From Anaerorhabdus sp964386325 (GTDB taxonomy: Bacteria; Bacillota_I; Bacilli_A; Erysipelotrichales; Erysipelotrichaceae): a DNA stretch of 64,000 nt. Below, in pieces: positions 49,893 to 57,448 of this stretch. Both the position numbers and the translations under genes were made by a program. A model generated the notes under the pieces. That model did not search any database, was not told where the DNA came from, and saw only the letters and a program-made list of their open reading frames with translations. Every line of letters starts with the position of its first letter. Position 1 is the stretch's first letter. The stretch lies in assembly GCA_964386325.1 (NCBI GenBank), contig CAYLQY010000003.1:1-64000 (forward strand), read 5' to 3'.

Positions 49893-51014
49893 CTATTTTG
49901 TGGGTTCTTTAACGGTAAGTGAATCTTTTAAATCCTCTGTATAAACGGCAATGTAATTACCCACTACAAGCTTGTGATCATTATCGATTTCATTTGCTTG
50001 GGTTTGATCCATTAACCATACTGCTGAGACAGGAGTATCGGGATGATCTTGATTATACTTGTTGATAAGAGCAACACCATCTTCATACGGAAGTGTAAAT
50101 ATTGTCGTACTCAATGCATCTGCAACGGCACTATTTTCAGTGATGATGGTCACAGAGTGGAAGTGAGTTGCAGGAAAGTTTGTTTTTGGATCAATAATGT
50201 GATGATAAAATTTACCATCTTCAGCAATGTAATAACGTTGATAATCACCACTTGTTACAAACGAAGCGGAACCTAAACGAGAAACAGTGAGATAAGAACC
50301 AACCCCATCCGGATTTTGTATTTCAACAACCCATGGTGATCCATCCCATTTTTCGTTAATTGTTCTTACATTTCCACCGGCATTTACAAATCCAGCAGGT
50401 ATTTTTTCTTTGATGAGGTCATTCGCCAATACTTCAGCTGCAAAACCTTTCGCAACACCACCAACATCGAGCGATGTACACGGATTATCGATATAAACCG
50501 TATTTTTTTCATCGTCAATTTCGACAAATTGCCATCCTTTACATGCAGATGCAGCTTCAAGTTCTTCACTAGAAGGTAATTTACCCAATTCACCATCATT
50601 CATTGCCATTAATCCAAGTTCACGATATTTATGCCAAACTTTAAGAACGGAACCCATGGTAATATCAAGTTCACCACCTGATAAATCATAGAATTCTTTT
50701 GATAAGTTTAGTAAGTCAATGATGTATTGATCAACTTCAACTGGAGCTACTCCAGCATTGTCGTTAATTGTCTTTAAGTTATTAACATCAGGGTATGTGT
50801 TATAGATATCAAATAACTTATTGAGATACTCAAATTTTTCGATAGAACTCGTGAAATAACTATCAAATTGTTCTTGCGAATCCGCAACCGTTTTTATTGA
50901 TATAAATGTATCAAATCCAGCGGTTACACTGGTATTTGAAAATGTCTCTACTTTCTTAGTTTGACACCCAACACAAAGGGCTAAAACGAGTAGAATGAAT
51001 CCTAATTTTTTCAT
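49893..51014 (-). CDS. apbE: FAD:protein FMN transferase ApbE (lipoprotein)
   Basis: ApbE attaches FMN covalently through a phosphoester to Thr of (S/T)GAT motifs in RnfG, RnfD and related proteins, on the outside of the membrane. The 373-aa protein has a lipobox CVGC (Cys17), an AGFDTFISIKTVAD opening, then SLDVGGVAKGFAAEVL, FVNAGGNVRTI and the Mg-binding HHIIDPKTNFPA. SLDVGGVAKG and the TIITENSAVADALSTTIFTL segment are diagnostic. It is divergent from the rnf operon, whose products carry several target motifs, so its role here is well supported. Confidence 0.96.
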   Translation of the reverse strand: MKKLGFILLVLALCVGCQTKKVETFSNTSVTAGFDTFISIKTVADSQEQFDSYFTSSIEKFEYLNKLFDIYNTYPDVNNLKTINDNAGVAPVEVDQYIIDLLNLSKEFYDLSGGELDITMGSVLKVWHKYRELGLMAMNDGELGKLPSSEELEAASACKGWQFVEIDDEKNTVYIDNPCTSLDVGGVAKGFAAEVLANDLIKEKIPAGFVNAGGNVRTINEKWDGSPWVVEIQNPDGVGSYLTVSRLGSASFVTSGDYQRYYIAEDGKFYHHIIDPKTNFPATHFHSVTIITENSAVADALSTTIFTLPYEDGVALINKYNQDHPDTPVSAVWLMDQTQANEIDNDHKLVVGNYIAVYTEDLKDSLTVKEPTK

Positions 51015-51029
51015 ATTATCACCTCGGGT

Positions 51030-51038
51030 ATTATAGCA
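51030..51038 (-). promoter_or_regulatory. Extended -10 promoter of apbE
   Basis: On the minus strand TGCTATAAT (TATAAT at 51030-51035), about 16 bases before the start codon, with GAGGTGAT as the ribosome site. Confidence 0.5.
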
Positions 51039-51078
51039 TAAAAACGGGAAACATTTTATAGAAAATACCTATGTAAAA

Positions 51079-51087
51079 TGCTATAAT
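51079..51087 (+). promoter_or_regulatory. Extended -10 promoter of the rnf operon
   Basis: TGCTATAAT (51079-51087) with only a weak -35 (TAGAAA at 51059-51064). The same extended -10 nonamer drives the divergent apbE. The leader contains a small AAGTC/GACTT hairpin. Confidence 0.55.
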
Positions 51088-51136
51088 ATAACGGAAGTCG
51101 CGATTTGACTTATAAACAAGGAAAGGAATGTGGAAA

Positions 51137-52426
51137 ATGTCATTTATTATTGGCCCAATGCGCAAGCATGTCAATGGACACAAAGAACTTACAAGTCATG
51201 GGGATATTGTAAAAATTTCTGCTCCAAAGACGATTGCAATTCCACTAGCTAATGGAGCATCTGATGCTGATTTACTAGTTAAAGAGGGAGACATTGTTAA
51301 AGTCGGAACAAAAATTGCTCAATGCAATGGAAAGTTTACAATTCCTCTATTCAGTTCTGTATCAGGAACTGTTAAAGGTGTAGAAAAAAGAATGGGTGCA
51401 GGATTAAAACAAGTTGATCATTTATTAATTGAAAATGATGATCAATATACTTTTGAAGCACCATTTGCACCACTTGACTTTGAGAAAGCAACACGTGAAG
51501 AATTATTTGACTTTACGATGAATGCTGGAATCGTTGGATGTGGAGGAGCAGGATTCCCTACTTATGTGAAATACAAATTCGCTGTAGATGTCCAATTACT
51601 AATTATCAATGCTGTAGAATGTGAACCATATATTACAGCTGACTACAAAGAAATGCATGAACATATACAAGATTTAGTTGTTGGGGTTAAAGCAATGGTT
51701 AAGATGGCTGGGTCTCCAGTCGCAAAACTTGCAATTAAAGCAACTAAGAAAGATTTTATTCCTGTACTAAAAGAAGCATTTAAGGATGAAAAGAACATTG
51801 AAGTTGTTGCAGTACCTGATGTTTATCCTATGGGATGGGAAAGAACACTTGTTTATGAACTAACAAAGAAACGTTATGAAAGACTACCAATTGAAGTAGG
51901 ATGCGTTGTGAGTAATGCAACAACTGCAATTGCATTAGGACAAGCTTTAACAAAAGGTAAACCTATTGTAGAAAAAATCGTAACAGTAAGTGGCGATGGT
52001 ATTAAAAAGCCTACCAATGTATTAACACCAGTGGGTGTTAGTGCACATGATATTATTGAACAAATTGGCGGTTATGCTAGCGAAGATGTACTTCTTATTG
52101 CTGGTGGACCAATGATGGGGAAAACAATTAATACAGATGCGTTTGTAATTACACCAAGTTCAAATGCATTAACAGTATTTATTAACAAAGAAGTTCGCGA
52201 GATTGCATGTTTACGTTGTGGTAAATGTTCAGATCATTGCCCAGCTGGATTACAACCAGTTCGTATTAACAATGCTGCAAAAGCAAACAATATTGATGCA
52301 TTAACAAAACTATGTGTTAATGACTGTATTGAATGTGGTATGTGTTCATACATCTGTCCTTCAAAGATTGATGTTACTGAAGGTGTACGTAGAGCAAAAC
52401 GCAATATGGCGTTAGTAAAGAAATAG
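51137..52426 (+). CDS. rnfC: Rnf complex subunit RnfC
   Basis: RnfC is the cytosolic, membrane-associated subunit that exchanges electrons with NAD(H). This 429-aa copy has the biotinyl-like N-terminal domain (KISAPKTIAIPLANGASDADLLVKEGD), the NADH/FMN region with GIVGCGGAGFPTYVK and AVECEPYITADY, and two [4Fe-4S] motifs at the C-terminus: CLRCGKCSDHCP and CIECGMCSYICP. It lacks the long C-terminal extension of proteobacterial RnfC. An ATG at 51128 is in frame, but the ATG at 51137 is better spaced from AAGGA. First gene of rnfCDGEA-x-B. Confidence 0.96.
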   Translation: MSFIIGPMRKHVNGHKELTSHGDIVKISAPKTIAIPLANGASDADLLVKEGDIVKVGTKIAQCNGKFTIPLFSSVSGTVKGVEKRMGAGLKQVDHLLIENDDQYTFEAPFAPLDFEKATREELFDFTMNAGIVGCGGAGFPTYVKYKFAVDVQLLIINAVECEPYITADYKEMHEHIQDLVVGVKAMVKMAGSPVAKLAIKATKKDFIPVLKEAFKDEKNIEVVAVPDVYPMGWERTLVYELTKKRYERLPIEVGCVVSNATTAIALGQALTKGKPIVEKIVTVSGDGIKKPTNVLTPVGVSAHDIIEQIGGYASEDVLLIAGGPMMGKTINTDAFVITPSSNALTVFINKEVREIACLRCGKCSDHCPAGLQPVRINNAAKANNIDALTKLCVNDCIECGMCSYICPSKIDVTEGVRRAKRNMALVKK

Positions 52427-52440
52427 GGAGGAGATAGATT

Positions 52441-53961
52441 ATGAAATTTACATTTAAACCTTCTCCAAACTATCGAGATAAACAGTCAACACAATCAATC
52501 ATGATTGAGTTGATGATTGGATTATTAGTAGTATTCGCATTTGGTGCTTTCTACTATTATTCTGAGTTTGGAGTGAATTATGCAATTCGTGCAGTTTTAT
52601 TACTATTGACTGCAAATGTAGCTGCATTTTTAACAGAAGCTGTTTGGTATGCATGTTGTAAGAAGAATGTTATGAAAGAAATTTCAGCTTCATTCCCAGC
52701 AATCACAGCGACAATTTTAACATTAATGGTTTCTATCAATACAAGTTATTATGCATTAGCTGTTTCAACAGTTATCGCAATTCTATTTGGTAAACTTGTC
52801 TTTGGTGGATTCGGTCAAAATATTTTTAACCCTGCTGCAGTAGGACGTGCTGTTCTAATGACAAGTTTTGCAGGATTAGTAGTTGCAGACTTTGCGACAG
52901 GAGCTACACCAACAGGTGCTTATGCATCAGCTGGATGGATTAGTTCATCACAAGCTGCTTTTGAAACATTTGCTGCAAACTTTGGAGGAATGTCTAATTT
53001 ATTTGTAGGTATGTATCCAGGAGCAATTGGGGAAACAAGTGCATTAGTAATTATCTTAGTTGGTATTTACTTATCAATACGTAAAGTTATTGACTGGAGA
53101 GTTCCAGTAACATTCGTTGTTACAATGTTTGTATTAACATTCATGGTAGGAGCAATGCATGGACAAGGATTATATTATCCAATTTTCCATCTTATTTCAG
53201 GTGGTGCATTATTTGGTGCTGTATTCATGATGACAGATCCTGTTACAAATCCAACAAGTGCTCCAGGAAGAATTATCTTCGCAATGGGATGTGCAATTTT
53301 AACAGTAGTTATTCGTATTAAAGCAAATCTTCCAGAAGGTGTTTTATTCTCAATCTTAATTATGAATATGCTAACACCAGCAATCGAAAGATTAACAGAT
53401 GGAAAACAAATTGCTATGATGAAGAAAAATCTTCTTTCAATGGCAATCGTGTTAATTGTAGGATTTGTATCAGTAGGACTTTGTGCATTGGCAATTGAAC
53501 CAAAAGAAGTTAATGCAGAAGTTGGAAACGGTGGAAGTGCAGAAGGTGGAGACGCACCAGCACTAGCACTTGGTAACCCAGTTCCATTAGGAGAAGACTT
53601 TGCAAGATTTGATGCTCAAGTTGAATCAAATGAAAATGGCGTTGTTATTGTAAAAGTTAAAGGTTATGGTTTAATCGATCCTGAAGGACATGCTGGTGAA
53701 AGTGGAATAGATTATGGGCGTAACGTATTTGAAATCACAATCGATACTTCTGTAAATAAAATTCAAAGTATTAAAAATACTGCATTCGGAGATACTCCAG
53801 GATTTGGTGATAAAGCAACAAGTCAAGAATACTTAGATACATTTAATGATTTAGATACAACTAATTTAGATCAAGAAATCGATACTGTAACAGGGGCTAC
53901 ATGGACAAGCAAGTCTGTTATCGCTGCTGTACAAGCTGCAATTACTGCAGTAAATAATTAA
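52441..53961 (+). CDS. rnfD: Rnf complex subunit RnfD fused to a C-terminal FMN-binding domain
   Basis: Residues 1-350 are a normal RnfD with about ten TM helices, FGQNIFNPAAVGRAVL, and a covalent-flavin motif TGATPT at 153-158 (Thr156). Residues about 375-506 are an added FMN-binding-like domain, reached through a Gly/Ala-rich linker after the last TM and ending with TGATWTSKSV (Thr487 as candidate flavin site). Normal RnfD is 310-350 aa. The added domain is about 75% identical, without gaps, to the C-terminal domain of RnfG encoded next. Topology places it outside the membrane, where ApbE works. Confidence 0.95.
   Translation: MKFTFKPSPNYRDKQSTQSIMIELMIGLLVVFAFGAFYYYSEFGVNYAIRAVLLLLTANVAAFLTEAVWYACCKKNVMKEISASFPAITATILTLMVSINTSYYALAVSTVIAILFGKLVFGGFGQNIFNPAAVGRAVLMTSFAGLVVADFATGATPTGAYASAGWISSSQAAFETFAANFGGMSNLFVGMYPGAIGETSALVIILVGIYLSIRKVIDWRVPVTFVVTMFVLTFMVGAMHGQGLYYPIFHLISGGALFGAVFMMTDPVTNPTSAPGRIIFAMGCAILTVVIRIKANLPEGVLFSILIMNMLTPAIERLTDGKQIAMMKKNLLSMAIVLIVGFVSVGLCALAIEPKEVNAEVGNGGSAEGGDAPALALGNPVPLGEDFARFDAQVESNENGVVIVKVKGYGLIDPEGHAGESGIDYGRNVFEITIDTSVNKIQSIKNTAFGDTPGFGDKATSQEYLDTFNDLDTTNLDQEIDTVTGATWTSKSVIAAVQAAITAVNN
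53561..53961 (+). repeat. Repeat copy A: FMN-binding module in rnfD
   Basis: A 401-base segment ending at the rnfD stop, matching base for base in length the segment 54523-54923 in rnfG. The encoded proteins are about 75% identical by eye (roughly 33 differences over 132 residues), and long DNA stretches match. It is a direct tandem-type duplication separated by the body of rnfG. Confidence 0.85.
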
Positions 53962-53975
53962 GGGAGGAAACGAAG

Positions 53976-54923
53976 ATGAAGAAAATACTTTATTTGGCTT
54001 GTTTCCTAGCTGTTATTAGTGCTGTAGCTGGTGGTGCGTTATCTTATGTTAATGGCATTACTGCTCCTATCATTAAAGAGATGGGAATCGCAGCTGAAAA
54101 GGAAAATTTAGAATTAATGTTCCCAGGTGCTGAATTTGCGGAAATTGAATATGTTGATGAAACAGGTTTAGTTAAAGGTGCATATGAAGCAACTGGAAAA
54201 GGGTATATTTATAAAGTTGAAACAAATGGTTATAGTTCAACACCAATTATCTTTATGATTGCATTTGATAATGATGGTAAAGTTGTTGGATTTACACCAC
54301 TTCAACAACAAGAAACTAGTGGTTTTGGAACACGTGTCTTTGAAGAAGGTTATACAAGTCAAGTTATTGGAAAAACATCTGCAGATGGATTCCCACTATT
54401 ATCAGGAGCTACTGTAACAAGTACTGCTGTTGTAGATGGTATCAATGCTGCAAAATCGGTATTCAATGAAATGATGGGTATTACAGCGGATCCAAATGCG
54501 CCAGTTGAAGAAATCAAACCTACACTAGCATTAGGTAACCCAGTTAAATTAAGTGAAGATTTCACAAGATTTGATGCACAAGTTGAAGAAACTGGTGACG
54601 GTGTCTACACAGTTAAAGTTAAAGGTTACGGTTTAATTGATCCAGAAGGACATGCTGGTGAAAGTGGAACTGAATATGCTAGAAACGTATTTGAAGTAAC
54701 TATTGATAAAGCAAACAACAAAGTAGTAAGTGTTGTTAATACTACATTTGGTGATACAAAAGGATTTGGAGATAAAGCAACTGGAGAAGACTACCTAGGC
54801 TTATTCAAAGACTTAGACTCAACAAATCTTGATCAAGAAATCGATACTGTAACAAGTGCAACATGGACAAGTAAATCTGTACTTGCTGCTGTACAAGCTG
54901 CTATTAATGCAGCAAATGAGTAG
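53976..54923 (+). CDS. rnfG: Rnf complex subunit RnfG with a second FMN-binding domain
   Basis: RnfG is the membrane-anchored extracytoplasmic flavoprotein. TM anchor at about 3-25; first FMN-binding domain about 75-165 with LLSGATVTS (flavin acceptor Thr146). The usual RnfG (about 180-210 aa) ends near there. Here a Pro-rich linker (about 172-185) is followed by a second domain (186-315) homologous to the C-terminal domain of RnfD, ending DTVTSATWTSKSV. In this copy the motif glycine is Ser (TSAT, candidate Thr296), so modification is less certain than in RnfD. GGAGG precedes the ATG. Confidence 0.95.
   Translation: MKKILYLACFLAVISAVAGGALSYVNGITAPIIKEMGIAAEKENLELMFPGAEFAEIEYVDETGLVKGAYEATGKGYIYKVETNGYSSTPIIFMIAFDNDGKVVGFTPLQQQETSGFGTRVFEEGYTSQVIGKTSADGFPLLSGATVTSTAVVDGINAAKSVFNEMMGITADPNAPVEEIKPTLALGNPVKLSEDFTRFDAQVEETGDGVYTVKVKGYGLIDPEGHAGESGTEYARNVFEVTIDKANNKVVSVVNTTFGDTKGFGDKATGEDYLGLFKDLDSTNLDQEIDTVTSATWTSKSVLAAVQAAINAANE
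54523..54923 (+). repeat. Repeat copy B: FMN-binding module in rnfG
   Basis: A 401-base segment homologous to 53561-53961. Both copies begin at CACTAGCA and run to the stop codon of their gene, so they were probably spread by duplication of a 3' gene end. See copy A. Confidence 0.85.
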
Positions 54924-54935
54924 GGGGAAAACAGA

Positions 54936-55583
54936 ATGAATAGAATGAAAAATTTCACAGCTGGATTCCTTCGTGAAAATCCAGTATTCGGGTTATACTT
55001 AGGACTTTGCTCAGTATTAGCTATTTCGACAACATTAAACAATGCAATTGGTATGGGTGTTGCAGTAATCGCAGTACTAGTAATGTCTAACGTAATTATT
55101 TCAATTTTGCGTAATGTTATTCCTAATGAAATTCGTATTCCAGTGTACATTGTTATAATTGCTACACTTGTAACAATTATTGAAATGCTAATTCATGCAT
55201 TTGCACCAAGCTTATATACTGCATTAGGAGCATTTATTAACTTAATTGTTGTTAACTGTATTATCTTAGGACGTGCCGAAGCATTTGCTTCAAAAAATGG
55301 CGTATTTGATTCAGCATTAGATGGATTAGGAATGGGACTTGGTTACACTGTTAGCTTGGTTGCTATTGCTGGTATTCGTCAATTACTTGGAACGGGTGGA
55401 CTAAGCTTAGCTAATCCATTTACAAACCAAATGATATTCGAATTCCAAATTATTCCAGCTGGATTTGAAATTCCATTATTTACAACTGCAACGGGTGCAT
55501 TTATTACTTTTGCACTTCTAGCTGCTGCTTTAGCTGCTTACAATAACCATAAAGCTGCTAAAGAAAATAAGGGGGCTAAATAA
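54936..55583 (+). CDS. rnfE: Rnf complex subunit RnfE
   Basis: A 215-aa membrane subunit with six TM helices. It pairs with RnfA in inverted orientation; together they hold an intramembrane [2Fe-2S] cluster through two cysteines each. The candidates are Cys25 (LGLCSVLAIST) and Cys108 (VVNCIILGRAEAF). RENPVFGLYLGLC and the GLGMGLGYTVSLVAIAGIRQLLG segment are typical. Thirteen bases separate it from rnfG. Confidence 0.96.
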   Translation: MNRMKNFTAGFLRENPVFGLYLGLCSVLAISTTLNNAIGMGVAVIAVLVMSNVIISILRNVIPNEIRIPVYIVIIATLVTIIEMLIHAFAPSLYTALGAFINLIVVNCIILGRAEAFASKNGVFDSALDGLGMGLGYTVSLVAIAGIRQLLGTGGLSLANPFTNQMIFEFQIIPAGFEIPLFTTATGAFITFALLAAALAAYNNHKAAKENKGAK

Positions 55584-55585
55584 TT

Positions 55586-56161
55586 ATGACTGAAATATTT
55601 ACAATGTTCTTGGCAGCAGTGCTAATCAACAATATCGTATTATCTAAATTCTTAGGAATGTGTCCATTCTTAGGGGTATCTCGTAAAACTAGTTCAGCTG
55701 TAGGTATGGGAGCTGCCGTTATCTTCGTTATCTTCGGTGCATCTATATTCACATATGGTATTTATCATTTAGTGTTAAAACCAAATGATTTAGATTACAT
55801 GAAACTAATTACTTTCATTTTAGTAATTGCAGCATTTGTTCAATTTACTGAAATGGTTATCAAGAAATATTCTCCAAGTTTATACAAAGCATTAGGTATT
55901 TATTTACCACTAATTACAACGAACTGTGCAGTATTATTTGTTGCGTTAGACAATATTACTTCTAAGTTTACATTTACAGAAATGTTAGTAAATTCAATTG
56001 CAGTTCCTGCAGGATTTATGTTGGTATTAGTAATTTTCTCAACAATTCGTGAACGTTTAGATGTTGCAAACGTTCCAAACTCATTTAAAGGTAATCCAAT
56101 TGCATTAATTGTTGCTGCTATCATGGCATTAGCATTTACTGCATTTGCTGGTTTAGTGTAG
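55586..56161 (+). CDS. rnfA: Rnf complex subunit RnfA
   Basis: A 191-aa membrane subunit with six TM helices, paralogous to RnfE. Diagnostic segments are AVLINNIVLSKFLGMCPFLGVS (Cys26) and PLITTNCAVLFVAL (Cys114), whose cysteines complete the intramembrane iron-sulfur site. RERLDVANVP and the final IVAAIMALAFTAFAGL are also typical. It starts two bases after rnfE, and its TAG stop is directly followed by the ATG of the 58-residue Cys-rich protein. Confidence 0.97.
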   Translation: MTEIFTMFLAAVLINNIVLSKFLGMCPFLGVSRKTSSAVGMGAAVIFVIFGASIFTYGIYHLVLKPNDLDYMKLITFILVIAAFVQFTEMVIKKYSPSLYKALGIYLPLITTNCAVLFVALDNITSKFTFTEMLVNSIAVPAGFMLVLVIFSTIRERLDVANVPNSFKGNPIALIVAAIMALAFTAFAGLV

Positions 56162-56338
56162 ATGATAAAAGCATTCCTTGTCTTTGCGGTTTTAGCTGCG
56201 GGATATGGTGTGGTGTATTATATGAATCATAAGACACCAGTGCCAAAAGGTTGTGAGAATTTAAAAGCTGAATGTGAAGGATGTAAAGTCGTGTCATGCG
56301 AAAACAATCCTGTACATGATCAAAGTAAAGGAGAATAA
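56162..56338 (+). CDS. Small Cys-rich membrane protein in the rnf operon (unrecognised)
   Basis: A 58-aa reading frame starts on the base after the rnfA stop and ends two bases before rnfB. Residues 2-21 (MIKAFLVFAVLAAGYGVVYY) form a TM anchor. A short linker leads to four cysteines at 31, 38, 41 and 46 (C-x6-C-x2-C-x4-C), then a polar tail. The cysteine number and spacing could bind an Fe-S cluster or metal. It recalls small 'FeoB-associated' Cys-rich membrane proteins in layout but I do not recognise the family. Its 3' end carries the AAAGGAG used by rnfB. It has no Shine-Dalgarno of its own close by, so translation may be coupled to rnfA. Confidence 0.75.
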   Translation: MIKAFLVFAVLAAGYGVVYYMNHKTPVPKGCENLKAECEGCKVVSCENNPVHDQSKGE

Positions 56339-56340
56339 TT

Positions 56341-56616
56341 ATGATTGAAGCAATTGTAATGATGTTAGTTACGGGCGCTATCCTAGGTGCTGTACTAGGA
56401 TTTGCAAATAAAATATTCTATGTTGAACCAGATACTCGCGTTGACGATGTAACAGCAATGTTACCAGGATACAACTGCGGAGGATGTGGATTCCCTGGAT
56501 GTGGTGGTCTTGCTGAAGCATTAGTTGATGGAAAAGCAAATGTAGTATTGTGCAAACCTTCTAAGCAAGAAGCAAAAGATCAAATTAATGAATATTTAGC
56601 AAATATTGCAAAATAA
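56341..56616 (+). CDS. rnfB: Minimal Rnf complex subunit RnfB
   Basis: RnfB is the ferredoxin-side subunit. This copy has an N-terminal TM (about 4-24) and the 4Fe-4S 'Fes' domain GYNCGGCGFPGCGGLAEALV with Cys46, Cys49, Cys54 and Cys71. It then stops at 91 aa. Known RnfB proteins are about 180-330 aa and continue with two or more [4Fe-4S] ferredoxin-type motifs. No frameshift remnant follows: a terminator starts at the stop codon. The extra clusters must be absent or supplied by another protein. Confidence 0.93.
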   Translation: MIEAIVMMLVTGAILGAVLGFANKIFYVEPDTRVDDVTAMLPGYNCGGCGFPGCGGLAEALVDGKANVVLCKPSKQEAKDQINEYLANIAK

Positions 56617-56642
56617 GAGGGCTTAAGGCTCTCTTTTTTTAG
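56616..56642 (+). terminator. Terminator of the rnf operon
   Basis: AGAGGGC (56616-56622) pairs with GCTCTCT (56628-56634), including one G-U pair, followed by TTTTTTT. It starts inside the rnfB stop. Confidence 0.85.
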
Positions 56643-56686
56643 GAATTTAATAAAATTCTTCTATAAATAAATAGGAGGATTTTTTA

Positions 56687-57412
56687 ATGGTAAAACGAAT
56701 ATTTATGTTTCTATGTCTAATAACTATTTTACTTGTAGGAAATTATTTTTTAGTTGATTATTTAAGCACGAAGAAAATTAATTTGGTAACGGTATATGTA
56801 GCATCAAGAGATATTCAGCCAAGAACAATTATTACTGAACAAGATATTAAAGAAATAAAAATCCCACAGGACTATCTTCTAACTAATGCTATTAACAACA
56901 AAAATGAGTTACTAGGAAGAATTACAAGCATTCAAGGAAGAATTCCACAAGATTCATTATTCTATGAAACAAATTTGGATAAGCTTCATACAATACCAGA
57001 TTCAGCAGTACCTTTATTAGAAAAAAATCAAGTTGCCTATGTATTGAATGTAAATCAATCTAATAATAATTTCGATACATTTACAGTAGGGCAAAAAGTG
57101 GATATTTATGTAACAATCAGTTTGAAAAATGAACCAACAATCTTTGACTGCTTATTGGAAGGAGTTCGAATTGTATCAATAAAAGATCGTAAAGGAATAG
57201 AAATATCTTCAAAAGAAAGTACTGGATCAATCCAAACCTTAACTTTAGCCATCCAAGAAAAACAAATATCTCCTCTATCACTTGCAAGTAAACTTGGAAC
57301 AATAGAACTCTATGCAACATCATCAAAAGATACAAAGAAGGAATCAATCTTAAAAGAAGACTCAGAAATCATGAAGTATATAAAAGAAACTGTACCTAGC
57401 ATGAACGAATAA
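56687..57412 (+). CDS. CpaB/RcpC-like SAF-domain protein
   Basis: A 241-aa protein with an N-terminal TM (about 4-24) and a SAF domain at about 36-100 (VYVASRDIQPRTIITEQDIKEIKIPQDYL), followed by a beta-rich RcpC-type region. This is the architecture of CpaB, a periplasmic or cell-wall-side assembly factor of Flp/Tad pili. No other tad gene (prepilin, CpaF ATPase, TadC) is in the window, so its partners are unknown. AGGAGG precedes the ATG. An M28 peptidase gene follows after 36 bases. Confidence 0.82.
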   Translation: MVKRIFMFLCLITILLVGNYFLVDYLSTKKINLVTVYVASRDIQPRTIITEQDIKEIKIPQDYLLTNAINNKNELLGRITSIQGRIPQDSLFYETNLDKLHTIPDSAVPLLEKNQVAYVLNVNQSNNNFDTFTVGQKVDIYVTISLKNEPTIFDCLLEGVRIVSIKDRKGIEISSKESTGSIQTLTLAIQEKQISPLSLASKLGTIELYATSSKDTKKESILKEDSEIMKYIKETVPSMNE

Positions 57413-57448
57413 AAAGCGTTATACTATCTACAATGGAGAGGTAAAGAT

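Noticed and set aside
51015..51136. Rex operator in the rnf/apbE intergenic region
   Set aside because: No TTGTGA or TTGTTA inverted pair with Rex spacing was found, so redox control by Rex at this locus is not claimed.
53561..54923. Direct repeats that might suggest a mobile element or CRISPR
   Set aside because: The repeats encode homologous protein domains in frame within rnfD and rnfG; there are only two copies and no spacers, so this is a domain duplication.
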